Shown piece by piece: positions 1 to 9,515 of a DNA stretch of 64,000 bases. The notes beneath the pieces were generated by a model. The model had not been told where the DNA came from and ran no database searches. It saw nothing but the letters and a program-made list of their open reading frames with translations. Origin of the DNA: Spirochaetota bacterium (GTDB taxonomy: Bacteria > Spirochaetota > UBA4802 > JAFGDQ01); assembly GCA_016932015.1 (NCBI GenBank), contig JAFGDQ010000070.1:1-64000 (forward strand), in the 5' to 3' direction. The position numbers and the translations under genes are program-made. Within the stretch, counting starts at the first letter, position 1, and each line of letters begins with the position of its first letter.

Positions 1-28
1 AAATACAGAATGAGAACGGAGGATTAAA

Positions 29-1717
29 ATGGCATTTAACGGCACAAAAATAACTGAATATAAAAATGGCAGAGACGCCGCAACCGGCACACCGGCGCTG
101 GGCACAACATTCAATAACGAATTCGACAGGCTTTATGAAAACGACAATCATCTTAATGACACAAAGCTGGACAAAGCCGGTGGATCGATCACCGGTAATC
201 TCGAAGTTCAGGGGAATCTTACGGTACAAGGAGATACTGTTCAAATCAACGTCACCGAAGTAAATGCAGAAGACAAAGTCGTCACATTGAACTACGGAGA
301 AACCGGCCCCGGAGTCTCTGGAGACGGCCTTTCAGGCATCGAAGTCGACCGCGGCAGCGGACAGGACAAAGCGCGACTGGTTTATGATGAAGCAGACGAT
401 GAATGGAAATCTGGTCTTGGCAGTGCACTTTTACCTTTACTTCGAATATTGGCTGGGAACAAAGCAGCACTTGATGAGCTAATCGAAAAAACGCTGGATC
501 ATGGCATAATTATTGACGGAGTTCAATTAAAGGACGGAACAGTTATCCAATCCAATAAAATCACAGTTACAACCGCAACGCAGCAGATGGAGAACAACAA
601 GGAATACCTTGTTAATTATTCAGGCGGCAGATGCACTTTGACTCTTCCTGCAACATCAAGTGTGGGAGATACGATCAAGATCAGAGATATTGGTGTTTAC
701 GGCTGGAAGATAGCACAGAATGCAGGGCAGAATATTCTATTACAGAATGGCAAGTCGACAGTTCCGGGTATTACCGGAGATGTTCATTCACGCATAGGTG
801 GGGCGGCAGTTGAACTTATGTGTGTTGCGGCTAATATGACGTGGAAGATAATGAACCTGCAGGATGAGTGGCTGATGAAGGGCTATTATATGGGAGGATA
901 TACTACAGCAGTAGTGAATGCAATTGAGAGCTTATCTTTTTATTTTGAAACTTGTAATTTAATATCTGCTGTATTATCTACAGCTAAACAATATGGAACA
1001 GGAGTTTCAGGGAATTCAAAAGGCTATTATATGGGAGGATCAACCCTCACTACTGCTATTGAAGCAATGAATTTTTCTAATGATACTTGTGGCTTACTTT
1101 CTGCAACTTTAGATACTGCAAAGTATGAAGGCGCTGGAGTTAACGGAAACTTAAAAGGTTATTGTATGGGAGGACAATTAGTTTCAAGTGGGTATACTAA
1201 TGTCATTGAGGACATGCATTTTGCAAATGAGACAAGTACTGTGGTAACTGCTACAATAAATACTGCCAGATATGGAGGGCCAGGAGTTTCCGGAAGTTTG
1301 AAAGGTTACCAAATGGGCGGTTATTCGAATCAAAATCATGCGGTTATTGATGATTTGAATTTTTCCGTTGAAACAAGTGATGCTATTTCGGCTGTTTTAA
1401 ATACTGCGAAATCTTTAGCTGCAGGGATTTCTGGAATTTTTAAAGGATATATTTTAGGAGGCTATACTTCTACAGCGGTTATAGAAGGTTTGGCATTTAT
1501 TACTGAAGCAGTTAATGTGCTTTCAGAAACATTGAATACAGCAAAACAGGATTTGGTGGGTATTTCAGGGATGCTAAAAGGATATGTTATGGGAGGAGTA
1601 TCTTTGACAGCAGTTATTGAAGATTTAACATATTCTACAGAAACAAGTAATGTTATCTCGGCTACATTAAGTGCGGCCAAACGTAATGCTACTTCAGTTC
1701 AAGGATTCATAGGATGA
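29..1717 (+). CDS. phage tail fibre-like protein with six kelch-like repeats
   Basis: Probably a prophage tail fibre or receptor-binding protein; this rests on the repeat layout and phage-like neighbours. The N-terminal ~280 residues include a segment (residues ~52-75, GGSITGNLEVQGNLTVQGDT) of the beta-rich type common in phage structural proteins. Residues 284-562 hold six consecutive repeats of 45-49 residues. They start at bases 878, 1019, 1154, 1301, 1442 and 1577, each with K-G-Y-x-M-G-G followed by 'I(E/D)', 'ET..', 'T(A/L)..TAK' and 'G(V/I)SG'. The Gly-Gly strand pattern resembles kelch beta-propeller blades, and six blades could close a propeller. An SD (ggagg) precedes the ATG. The repeats are more AT-rich than the N-terminal half, as if they had a separate origin. 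The host receptor is unknown. Confidence 0.7.
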   Translation: MAFNGTKITEYKNGRDAATGTPALGTTFNNEFDRLYENDNHLNDTKLDKAGGSITGNLEVQGNLTVQGDTVQINVTEVNAEDKVVTLNYGETGPGVSGDGLSGIEVDRGSGQDKARLVYDEADDEWKSGLGSALLPLLRILAGNKAALDELIEKTLDHGIIIDGVQLKDGTVIQSNKITVTTATQQMENNKEYLVNYSGGRCTLTLPATSSVGDTIKIRDIGVYGWKIAQNAGQNILLQNGKSTVPGITGDVHSRIGGAAVELMCVAANMTWKIMNLQDEWLMKGYYMGGYTTAVVNAIESLSFYFETCNLISAVLSTAKQYGTGVSGNSKGYYMGGSTLTTAIEAMNFSNDTCGLLSATLDTAKYEGAGVNGNLKGYCMGGQLVSSGYTNVIEDMHFANETSTVVTATINTARYGGPGVSGSLKGYQMGGYSNQNHAVIDDLNFSVETSDAISAVLNTAKSLAAGISGIFKGYILGGYTSTAVIEGLAFITEAVNVLSETLNTAKQDLVGISGMLKGYVMGGVSLTAVIEDLTYSTETSNVISATLSAAKRNATSVQGFIG

Positions 1718-1732
1718 AGTAAGGAGGATAGT

Positions 1733-2308
1733 ATGAATATAAACGAAAAAATGAAACAAGTGCCATTTGGAAACTCACTGTTCCAAATTCAGAACTTCAT
1801 TGCAAATCAGGATACTCCCGAAAGATCGTATAGGCATGTACTGTTGCAATTAGACGCAAAGTCAAAGGCAATGAAAGAATGCTCTTTCAGAAGGCGGCGG
1901 AAAGAAATCGAGATAAAAGAAACCGAAGAAAAGCTAAAAACTGCTGAAGGATACACTAAAGAACGTTTAGAAATCGATCTTGAGGAAGCTCAATACCAAA
2001 TGGATGCCGAGATTAAATTGATCGAAGACGCAGTTATCGAAATAGCCGCTTATGAAAAGATTTTAGAGAAACTCGGAGATTTTACGCGTGAGGAATTTGA
2101 ACAGGCTGAAAGAGGATACTGGGAAGTTCGCTTATTGAAGAATGCACAGAAAGAAATAGCAACACGCGGAACTGTAGATATAGGAACTATGATTGCTCTT
2201 GAACAGATCGGAATTAAAGTGCAAAGAGGCGCGGACGGACAACATCGAATAACAGGTAATATAACAAATAAGAATTTATTAACCAGTAAGCGTGAAAACG
2301 TGAACTAA
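1733..2308 (+). CDS. phage-associated coiled-coil protein, unknown function
   Basis: A 191-residue protein starting 15 bp after the tail-fibre gene with a good SD (aaggagg), so it is probably co-transcribed. Residues ~48-110 are charged and rich in Lys, Glu and Arg with heptad-like spacing, suggesting a coiled coil. The C-terminus is basic and polar. I recognise no domain. Its place between a tail-fibre-like gene and a phage-type methylase suggests a prophage accessory or structural protein, but that is only context. Confidence 0.6.
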   Translation: MNINEKMKQVPFGNSLFQIQNFIANQDTPERSYRHVLLQLDAKSKAMKECSFRRRRKEIEIKETEEKLKTAEGYTKERLEIDLEEAQYQMDAEIKLIEDAVIEIAAYEKILEKLGDFTREEFEQAERGYWEVRLLKNAQKEIATRGTVDIGTMIALEQIGIKVQRGADGQHRITGNITNKNLLTSKRENVN

Positions 2309-2325
2309 TTTAAACGAGATGAGCG

Positions 2326-2352
2326 GCCGGGAACGCTACGAACGTTCCCGGC
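2326..2352 (+). terminator. perfect 10-bp hairpin after the phage coiled-coil gene
   Basis: Arms 2326-2335 and 2343-2352 are perfectly complementary (GCCGGGAACG) with a 7-base loop. It lies 18 bp after the stop codon. There is no T-run after it, so it may be an intrinsic terminator without a U-tract, a processing site or a protein-binding site. A weaker 6-bp hairpin follows at 2388-2414. Confidence 0.4.
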
Positions 2353-2437
2353 TGACCCACGTTAGCGGACGTGAATCACAGTTAAACTGCTGCTCAATAT
2401 TTTTATCGGCAGCAACAAAAATTAACGGGAGGATATT

Positions 2438-3196
2438 ATGAATGGGCCGCTGGCATACGTGGGTGGAAAAAGCAGACTAAGAAAGGAAATAATAAAACAG
2501 ATACCTGAGCACAAAACATACTGTGAAGTGTTCATGGGCGGAGGATGGGTATTTTTCGGCAAAGAGCCATCAAAGGTTGAAGTAATTAATGATCTTGATG
2601 GTGACCTCGTAACCTTTTATAGAGTCCTACAATATCATCTTGAAGAGTTTTTAAAACAATTCAAATGGTTATTATCTTCACGAGAATGGTTTTACGACTG
2701 GAAAGACCAGCTCGAAGCACGCGGATTGACAGATATACAGAGGGCGGCAAGATACTATTATGTACAGAGATTATGCTATGCCGGAAAAGTCAAAGAAAGA
2801 AATTTCGGTGTTTCACCCGAACGTCCGCCAAGAATAAATTTAGTTCGGATGGAGGAAGAACTTTCCGAAGTGCATCTAAGATTATCAAGAGTATCTATCG
2901 AGAATTTGCCCTGGGATGAATTCGTAAAACGCTACGACAAGAACGAGACCTTCTTTTATTTCGATCCTCCTTATTATAAGACCTTATGCTATAAATACAA
3001 TTTTGAGACTTTAGATGACTTCAAAAATATGAGCGAAATACTAAAATGCATTAACAGCAAATTCATCCTGAGCATAAATGATCATGAGGATATAAGGGGA
3101 GTATTCAAGGACTTTAAAATACAGAAAATAAGTCTGAATTATTCGATCGGCAAAAATGGAAATAAGGCAGATGAATTGATTATCCGGAATTATTAG
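2438..3196 (+). CDS. D12-class DNA adenine-N6 methyltransferase (Dam-like)
   Basis: Transfers methyl from S-adenosylmethionine to adenine N6 in DNA. The D12 family is shown by the N-terminal SAM motif LAYVGGKSRLRKEI (residues ~4-17), the second SAM patch 'EVFMGGGWVFF' (~30) and the catalytic DPPY motif in FYFDPPYYKT (~175-184). The length of 252 residues is normal. An SD (ggagg) lies 5 bases before the ATG. Phages carry such orphan enzymes to escape host restriction or to regulate packaging, and no restriction gene is adjacent. Recognition sequence unknown. It is the last phage-type gene before the chromosomal junction. Confidence 0.88.
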   Translation: MNGPLAYVGGKSRLRKEIIKQIPEHKTYCEVFMGGGWVFFGKEPSKVEVINDLDGDLVTFYRVLQYHLEEFLKQFKWLLSSREWFYDWKDQLEARGLTDIQRAARYYYVQRLCYAGKVKERNFGVSPERPPRINLVRMEEELSEVHLRLSRVSIENLPWDEFVKRYDKNETFFYFDPPYYKTLCYKYNFETLDDFKNMSEILKCINSKFILSINDHEDIRGVFKDFKIQKISLNYSIGKNGNKADELIIRNY

Positions 3197-3197
3197 C

Positions 3198-3212
3198 TCT
3201 TTTTAAGAGCAT
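3198..3212 (+). terminator. short hairpin after the phage methylase
   Basis: GCTCTT and AAGAGC pair around a 3-base T-rich loop just after the methylase stop. It is A/T-flanked but has no long T-run. Weak terminator candidate at the prophage edge. Confidence 0.3.
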
Positions 3213-3263
3213 ATAGTTGACAAGTTTTGCGTTTATTATACACTTAACTGCACAAATTAGATT

Positions 3264-3635
3264 TCATTTTCGCACGCAAATAGATTTGCTTACCAGAAAT
3301 GTATCTTTAAATGATGTATCTATACCGGATAATTGACTGATTATTAAAATTGCCTCCTGCTTTTCTTTTTTCTCAATAGAAGCGGCAATCTCTATGAGTT
3401 TTTTATCTGCAGTGGTCATTAGAACTTCAGATTTAAGAACATTATTAGCTATATTGAATGTGCCGAATAAATCCTGTATTAAACCTTTTGTTGATACTGA
3501 TTCCTTGACAAGATATCCGACCGCAGCTATCGAAATTATCACAATAAAGAAAAAACTGATTCTGATTTTTGTTACGATCTTAAAATCTTTTAAACCTTTA
3601 AGCTCTTTAAGTACTTTAACAATCTTATAATTCAT
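3264..3635 (-). pseudogene. truncated methyl-accepting chemotaxis protein, N-terminal part
   Basis: The translation starts with a basic cytoplasmic stretch, one strong membrane helix (RISFFFIVIISIAAVGYLV, residues ~25-43) and the start of a helical sensory domain. This is the layout of a chemoreceptor N-terminus. It stops after about 123 residues, with no second membrane helix, HAMP or signalling domain. I start it at 3635 because GGAG lies 7 bases upstream; the longer upstream frame has no such signal. The next gene on its 3' side is the prophage methylase, so the receptor was probably split by prophage integration, with the last residues before the stop coming from phage DNA. The rest of the receptor, if it survives, is outside the window. 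Family assignment is by layout only. Confidence 0.5.
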
Positions 3636-3894
3636 TTCATGTCTCCAGGAGTATTTTAAACAGTTTACAGATTCATTGGGGAATTTTATATTAGAATAGA
3701 AAAAATATTTTCCCCTGATTCTATCGATCATTATTATGATACAATATAAGTTAAATTAAAACAAGTAAATTTGTATTCATGTGCCTGAAAATTAATAATA
3801 ATACAGAAAAATAACAAGTAATCCAATAATTTTTTTCACAGCAATGGAATAAATATGATGCAGTATTTACAGGTGGGAAAAATCCGGAGAATAA

Positions 3895-4284
3895 TTATCT
3901 TCTCTGACTGCGGTATTTCTTAATAATAATTTCTCTGGATCTTAAATACAATACCAAGGGATTATATTCAATTGCCTGTTCCATATATTTTAAAGAATTT
4001 TTATAATCACTTTCCTTATACGAATATTTGGCCATCAAATAGTACAGCCGGTCAAAGCAGGGATCTATTTTTGAGGCGTTTTTTAATATTGATATTGCCT
4101 CATGATATTTCCTGCTTTTAGCATATAAAGCGGATAAAGTAATATAGGCAAAAACAAAATTAGGATTTAAGCTTATTGCCCTTTTAAGACAGTCTTCTGC
4201 TTTATCCGGATTTTTCTGCTTAATCCATTCAAAAGCCATATCATAATAGTCTTCCGAATCGGAATATCTGTATCTGTTTTTCAT
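3895..4284 (-). CDS. TPR-repeat protein
   Basis: A 129-residue protein made almost wholly of about three tetratricopeptide repeats (residues ~12-115). Canonical positions are visible: 'KAEDCLKRAISLNPNF.AY', then 'EAISILKNASKIDP', then 'NSLKYMEQAIEYNPL'. There is no signal peptide, so it is likely a cytoplasmic adaptor for protein-protein contacts. It is monocistronic, between the truncated receptor and a divergent unknown gene. No strong SD precedes the start. Partner unknown. Confidence 0.75.
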   Translation of the reverse strand: MKNRYRYSDSEDYYDMAFEWIKQKNPDKAEDCLKRAISLNPNFVFAYITLSALYAKSRKYHEAISILKNASKIDPCFDRLYYLMAKYSYKESDYKNSLKYMEQAIEYNPLVLYLRSREIIIKKYRSQRR

Positions 4285-4664
4285 GATGTTCAGTCATAAA
4301 CTTCCGAAGCCGGGTGTTGAAAAAAAATTCTTTCATTTATAAAAAAGAAAATCCTATGCCTGACTTCTTTTTAAATTATTTATAAAATATAACACAGATT
4401 ATTAACTAATTGAGAAATTCATTATAGTAATGTTACTATAAATTTAATTTGTGAAAATATTCATAATATTGAAATTTTTCGCGTAATATTCCTGCCGTCA
4501 AATGCTATAATTAAATATTGACATTTTTGAAAAGTAAAATATCCTAATACCAGAATATATTTGAAAAGTAATTATTTGAAGTATATTTAATATTGTATCA
4601 TTAAACAGCATTTTGATATAAAATACTATTTGATAAAAAACTAATCTATAATATACGGATATTT
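4285..4664. other. 380-bp AT-rich intergenic region
   Basis: Separates two divergent genes (TPR protein and acidic protein) and must hold their promoters. I see only very AT-rich DNA with poly-A and poly-T tracts, no convincing ORF and no strong hairpin. Confidence 0.5.
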
Positions 4665-5537
4665 ATGAACACTGGGGATAATAAACACGAAGATTTTGAA
4701 TTTGATTCATTTATGGATGATGATTCAGGATTTGAGAATCTGTTTGATGATACAGAGCCGGTAAAACCAGTAAAACCGCAGTCTGAACCGCCTGATGAGA
4801 TACTGTTTGAGGAACCTAAACTCGTAACACCTCCGAAGAAAAAACGTACAATTAGCGATTTCGAACCTGATATGGATGCGCTATTAATGACAGCACAGTC
4901 GTCAATGATTATTGAAGGAGTCGAAAATTACGAAGATAAGAAGTTTTCCCCTGAGACATATCAAATTTATATTGAAGCACTAAAAGGAGTTGACCTTTAC
5001 ATAAAAATCCTTAATCGAAATCCCAACAATTACCGCAAACTCAAAACGCTTATTGACGCGGATACCGATTGCCAGCAGGTAGAGAAAAAAGCATTTGACC
5101 TTTACAGGCAGCAGTATGACAGAATTCCGGAGACAGATAAGGAAAGGCTCGAAGCTTTTGAAGCATTCAAATTAATCTTCAGGCACTCCGCTAACAAAGC
5201 AAGTATCAGTATGTCTATGAAAGCTTTAAGGAAATACTACCTGATTTCAGGCGGAATCGATTTCGAGAAAATTCAGAATTATATAAATGAAGATAATATT
5301 AATTTAAAAAAAGATATTAATAATTTTCATCAGCACCTGAAGCTTGCCCTTAATATGCTCAAGAGAGGTGACAGCGAAATCACGAAAGGCCTGAAGGGAA
5401 GAGACCTGAATGTATTTATCACAAAAGTCTCCGAACTGATAGGGTATTATTACAAGGAGCATGACAACACTAAAGTCTCGGACTATTTTTACAGGATTCA
5501 CAATATCTATAAAAAATATTTTATTATAAAAGACTGA
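4665..5537 (+). CDS. acidic N-terminus plus helical domain protein, unknown function
   Basis: A 290-residue protein I do not recognise. Residues 1-50 are highly acidic (DFEFDSFMDDDSGFENLFDD) and probably disordered, followed by a Pro/Lys-rich linker (VKPVKPQSEPPDE). Residues ~65-290 are predicted mostly helical and rich in Lys, Tyr and Asn. There is no signal peptide or membrane helix, so it is probably cytoplasmic. It is converged upon by hemW, 12 bp away on the other strand. An acidic disordered tail on a helical domain suggests a scaffold or regulatory protein, but no function can be assigned. Confidence 0.6.
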   Translation: MNTGDNKHEDFEFDSFMDDDSGFENLFDDTEPVKPVKPQSEPPDEILFEEPKLVTPPKKKRTISDFEPDMDALLMTAQSSMIIEGVENYEDKKFSPETYQIYIEALKGVDLYIKILNRNPNNYRKLKTLIDADTDCQQVEKKAFDLYRQQYDRIPETDKERLEAFEAFKLIFRHSANKASISMSMKALRKYYLISGGIDFEKIQNYINEDNINLKKDINNFHQHLKLALNMLKRGDSEITKGLKGRDLNVFITKVSELIGYYYKEHDNTKVSDYFYRIHNIYKKYFIIKD

Positions 5538-5549
5538 TTTTCATACCGC

Positions 5550-6701
5550 CTACAAAAATATTTCCGTTAACTCAAAGATAAGGCTGTCCATTTTGAAGAA
5601 CCCTTCCCTGGTAAACTTTATTCTCGTCTCGTCATTTATCTTTTCAGTAATTAATAAATTTTCATTTGTCATTTGATGAATCATTCTCATCATTTCATCC
5701 GGTATTTTAATCCCTGTATTCTTCTCCATTTCTATTAAAGATATGCCTTCAGACAACCTCATTCCGGACAGGACAAATTCAACAGCAGCAGATGCGGCTG
5801 TTCTGGAATCCTTCTGTCTTACATCACCGTTATTAGCTATATATTCCTCCACACTGCTCATATTAAAGTACCTTTCATTATCATAAAAAGAATGGGCTCC
5901 TGGTCCGAATCCGGCATATGGCAGGAATTTCCAGTACTTCATATTGTGTTTTGATTCATAACCCTGAAAAGCATAATTTGAAACTTCATAGTGATTATAG
6001 CCTTTATCCGAAAAAAAATCCATTGCGCTTTCAAAAATCTTCCTGTATCTACCATCAATAACCGGCAGTTTATTTTTTCTGGAAAACAGAGGGGTTCCTT
6101 TCTCTATCGAAAGAGTATATGCAGAAATATGCTCAAACTTAAATTCCGCAATTATATCAAGATCAGCATAAAGCATATCCAATGTCTGCCCGGGTATGCC
6201 GAAAATGATATCAACACAATGTGTGATTCCAGGAATATCCTTAAAATTTTTCAGGATATTCCTGCCGCAAAGAGGGCCGGACCTCCCTATAAGCCTGTGA
6301 AAATTTTTATTCAGTGTCTGAACGCCAAGTACAATCCTGTTTACTCCCAGACTCCTTAAGTCCATCATTAATTCCCGGGAATAATTACCCGGATTACATT
6401 CAAGAGTGATTTCTGTGCAATTGCTGCCAAGATTGCTTTTTTTATGTAAATGGTTGAAAATTTTTTCAAGGTCTGCAGGCTGAAGAAGAGAAGGAGTTCC
6501 GCCGCCGAAATAAACAGTATCTATTTCAAAATTTTTTAACTCATTTTCCCTCAGATCTATCTCTTTTAAAAGGGCGGATATGTATTTATTAATAATCCCT
6601 GTTCTGTTCATATCATATAACGGCAAGGAATAAAACGAACAGTAATCACATTTAGTTTTACAAAAAGGAATATGAATGTATAAACCTAAAGCTTTTTTCA
6701 T
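5550..6701 (-). CDS. hemW: HemW-like radical SAM protein (heme chaperone)
   Basis: HemW proteins bind haem and insert it into target proteins; they were long annotated as oxygen-independent coproporphyrinogen oxidase. The radical SAM cluster motif is HIPFCKTKCDYCSF (residues ~9-22, CxxxCxxC). The glycine motif is VYFGGGTPSLL, and the HemW-type region EVSNYAFQGYESKHNMKYW has the HNxxYW haem-binding signature. The length of 383 residues is typical. A C-terminal winged-helix-like segment is present. It lies 15 bp after the GH3 gene on the same strand, so they are probably one operon. True HemN has extra N-terminal features that are absent here. Confidence 0.88.
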   Translation of the reverse strand: MKKALGLYIHIPFCKTKCDYCSFYSLPLYDMNRTGIINKYISALLKEIDLRENELKNFEIDTVYFGGGTPSLLQPADLEKIFNHLHKKSNLGSNCTEITLECNPGNYSRELMMDLRSLGVNRIVLGVQTLNKNFHRLIGRSGPLCGRNILKNFKDIPGITHCVDIIFGIPGQTLDMLYADLDIIAEFKFEHISAYTLSIEKGTPLFSRKNKLPVIDGRYRKIFESAMDFFSDKGYNHYEVSNYAFQGYESKHNMKYWKFLPYAGFGPGAHSFYDNERYFNMSSVEEYIANNGDVRQKDSRTAASAAVEFVLSGMRLSEGISLIEMEKNTGIKIPDEMMRMIHQMTNENLLITEKINDETRIKFTREGFFKMDSLIFELTEIFL

Positions 6702-6716
6702 TTATTTATGCGAATT

Positions 6717-8423
6717 TTAATTAAAGCCAAGCGAAACATTAATTTTTTCCTTTGCCTTAAATTCTCCTTTCAGGCATAAAATCAATTGATGTATCGACTC
6801 ATCCGTATTTGAAAAAGTCAGAAAAGCGGGAGGTACTTCCTTTACATCATTCAGAAGAAACGGATTTCCCGTGCACAGCAGCACAAATTTAATGCCCCGT
6901 CTCCTGCATTCTTTGTATAATATTGAAATCGTTTTCGAATCCGCATTATCAAACTGATAATATAAAATGCTGTTTTTAAAACCCAGCATTTGTTTCTGGG
7001 TCCTGCCCTTTTTTTTAGAGATGTATTTCAGAAAACTATTTTCCGTAAAAAACGAATAACTTATTTTATTGGAAAATAATTCTTTTATCTCATTAATAAA
7101 ATTGTCATTTGATGCGATGAACATTCTATGATGATTAAAATGATCAAGTTTTTTTTCCGATTCATCCATTGACAAGTCATCAAATTTTAAAGCCGCCTGT
7201 TCCTTCTGTATTGAAGGGAAATAATAAATCGCCTGCCTTGAAATTTCGCTGTTTATTTTTTCAGCTTCTTTTAACACGCATAGTTCCTCTTCATTATAAG
7301 TCCATTCCGCGGTTTTGATTTTACCTTTCTCCAGCCCGAGTATCCTGTAACGGAGTTTCAGCTCAATAATTCTCTTTACCGAGTTGTCAATGCGCTCCAT
7401 AGACAAACGTCCGTCATATACAGCGTTTTTCAATGACACAGCTATCAAATCAATATTTTCCCCGTGCGTACTGATCAGAATAATATCTCCCCCGGCCTCT
7501 ACTGATTTGACGGCACTTTCCCCGATGTTCATCTGTTTTGATACAGCATTCATTTCCATATCATCAGTAATAATAATGCCTTCAAACTTCATCTCTTCAC
7601 GGAGTATTGTTTTCAGAAATACATCCGATAATGTTGCAGGCATATTGTTGTCCAGTACATTAGGATAGGAAATATGCGCTGTCATAACAGCTTCAACATC
7701 GTTTTCAACCGCTGCAGCAAACGGAGGGAATTCCACTTTCTTAAGCCTTTCAATATCATGCTTTATAACAGGCAGCACATGGTGCGAATCCTTATCCGTA
7801 TCTCCATGTCCCGGAAAATGCTTTGCTACGGAAATACAGCCTGCCTGCTGCATACCGGTAATATAGGCTTTGCCCATTCTGCTGACTATTTTAACATCTG
7901 AACCGAATGATCTGGTATTGATTACAGGATTATAAGGATTATTATTCACATCAAGCACAGGGGCAAGATTGATATTTACTCCTGTATTTCTGAGCTGTAT
8001 TCCGAGAATTCTTCCGGAATTGAATAAGGCGGACTCGTCATTAGCAACTCCAAAAGCCATATTTCCCGGAAACTGAGTAATTCCGTCTGTAATCCTCTTT
8101 ACCCTGCCGCCTTCCTGGTCAAGTGATATTAAAAGCGGAATACTGTATTCTTCAAAAGCTTTTTTCTGCAAATCGCCTATAAAATTCTGCAGGCTGCCTT
8201 TATCCGCGATATTATACCCGAAAAGAATAATTCCTCCCGGTTTATATTTCTTTAACATTGAAACAGTATCTTCAGTTACATTTTTACCTGCAACACCGAC
8301 CATCATCATCTGACCGATTTTATGATCTAGCGTCATTGACTGCACAATCTGCTCAGCTTCTTTATACATTTTGTCCCTGCATGAAAATAAAAACAGCAGA
8401 ACAAGGATAATCATTTTTTTCAT
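6717..8423 (-). CDS. GH3 beta-N-acetylhexosaminidase-like lipoprotein (NagZ family)
   Basis: Hydrolyses terminal beta-linked N-acetylglucosamine, usually in peptidoglycan recycling. Motifs: DQEGGRVKR (102-110), the NagZ catalytic loop KHFPGHGDTDKDSHH (201-215) carrying the Asp/His acid-base dyad, and ITDDMEM (285-291) with the nucleophile Asp. At 568 residues it is longer than cytoplasmic NagZ (~340): it adds a C-terminal domain (~390-568) and a lipoprotein signal ending in LFLFSC, so Cys15 would be lipidated and the enzyme sits in the periplasm or outer membrane. It heads a probable two-gene operon with hemW. Confidence 0.85.
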   Translation of the reverse strand: MKKMIILVLLFLFSCRDKMYKEAEQIVQSMTLDHKIGQMMMVGVAGKNVTEDTVSMLKKYKPGGIILFGYNIADKGSLQNFIGDLQKKAFEEYSIPLLISLDQEGGRVKRITDGITQFPGNMAFGVANDESALFNSGRILGIQLRNTGVNINLAPVLDVNNNPYNPVINTRSFGSDVKIVSRMGKAYITGMQQAGCISVAKHFPGHGDTDKDSHHVLPVIKHDIERLKKVEFPPFAAAVENDVEAVMTAHISYPNVLDNNMPATLSDVFLKTILREEMKFEGIIITDDMEMNAVSKQMNIGESAVKSVEAGGDIILISTHGENIDLIAVSLKNAVYDGRLSMERIDNSVKRIIELKLRYRILGLEKGKIKTAEWTYNEEELCVLKEAEKINSEISRQAIYYFPSIQKEQAALKFDDLSMDESEKKLDHFNHHRMFIASNDNFINEIKELFSNKISYSFFTENSFLKYISKKKGRTQKQMLGFKNSILYYQFDNADSKTISILYKECRRRGIKFVLLCTGNPFLLNDVKEVPPAFLTFSNTDESIHQLILCLKGEFKAKEKINVSLGFN

Positions 8424-8768
8424 TCTTAAATACCTGTTTGGTACTATTCTTGATAAATATTTAATTTAAGAACCCTTTAATATTTATCGGCCTTACATAC
8501 AAACATTTTATTTACAAAAACAATTAAACTGTCATGTTTAATTTTTAAAATTTCAAAAATAAAAACGAAAGAATAGACAGATTTATTTGATTATCATTTT
8601 ACAGTACAGAAGTTTTTTCAAAAAATATAAATGCCGTATAGCGAAACAGTTCATAATTTATTCTTTAACCTAAAGAATATATGATTGAATTTTTCAGTTT
8701 CTTTGTATAAACTTCGTTGTTCACGCAAATATATTGAAAAATAACGCAAACATTCGCAGGAGATACTT
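8424..8768. other. 345-bp divergent promoter region
   Basis: Separates the GH3 gene (minus) from the LOG-family gene (plus). It is AT-rich, with no ORF and no clear hairpin or operator, and must carry both promoters. An SD (aggag) for the plus-strand gene lies at its right end. Confidence 0.5.
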
Positions 8769-9515
8769 ATGAAATTACCCAAGGCCTATTTAAATGAAAA
8801 ATTTTTAAAATCAAGAGAAGCAAGAACAATAAGAATCGTAGCCGAATATCTTGAACCTGAAAAGAGATTCGATGAAATGAATATAAGGCATACTGTTGTT
8901 TTTTTCGGATCTGCAAGAATAAAAAATGAAGACAATTATGAATTCAGCAAATATTATAAAGCCGCGGAAGAATTTGCATACCGGCTCGGACTGATGTCCA
9001 AAGAATTATCAAAAGATGAACAGGGATTTCATATTATGACTGGAGGCGGCGGAGGTATAATGGAAGCCGCGAACAGAGGAGCAGACAGAGCCGGGATCAA
9101 AACTATCGGTTTAAATATATCACTGCCGTTTGAGCAGGAGCCGAATAAATATATTACACCTGAACTGAACTTTGAGTTTCATTATTTTTTTATGAGAAAA
9201 CTCTGGTTTCTTTATCATGCAAAAGCAATTGTTGTATTTCCAGGAGGATTCGGCACCCTTGATGAGTTATTCGAAACACTGACGCTTATTCAGACAAAAA
9301 AAATTGAAAAAGGCAATATTCCCATACTTCTGTATGACAGGAAATTCTGGGACGGGCTGATTAATTTTAACAAATTAAAAGAGTATGGGCTTATTTCACC
9401 TGAGGACCTTGAATTATTACATTTTTTCAGGGATATTGACGACGGGATTAATTACCTGAAACCCAGACTTGAAGAACTGATAGAAAAGGTAAATCATGGA
9501 ATATTCAGCGTTTAA
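8769..9515 (+). CDS. LOG-family nucleotide phosphoribohydrolase
   Basis: LOG-family enzymes cleave nucleoside 5'-monophosphates, including cytokinin nucleotides, to base plus ribose 5-phosphate; many were mis-named lysine decarboxylase. The Rossmann-like fold is shown by 'VVFFGSARIKN' (~45), MTGGGGGIMEAANRGA (~95-110) and the signature PGGFGTLDE (~165-173). The 248 residues are slightly longer than the small LOG proteins, with an extra N-terminal helix. It has its own promoter region and SD, and is monocistronic. Whether it makes a signal molecule or salvages nucleotides cannot be told. Confidence 0.85.
   Translation: MKLPKAYLNEKFLKSREARTIRIVAEYLEPEKRFDEMNIRHTVVFFGSARIKNEDNYEFSKYYKAAEEFAYRLGLMSKELSKDEQGFHIMTGGGGGIMEAANRGADRAGIKTIGLNISLPFEQEPNKYITPELNFEFHYFFMRKLWFLYHAKAIVVFPGGFGTLDELFETLTLIQTKKIEKGNIPILLYDRKFWDGLINFNKLKEYGLISPEDLELLHFFRDIDDGINYLKPRLEELIEKVNHGIFSV

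Noticed and set aside
878-1714. Diversity-generating retroelement target in the tail protein
   Set aside because: No reverse transcriptase or template repeat is present in the window, and the variation looks like ordinary repeat divergence.
2438-3196. Restriction-modification system
   Set aside because: Only the methylase is present; no endonuclease or specificity gene adjoins it, and the context is prophage.
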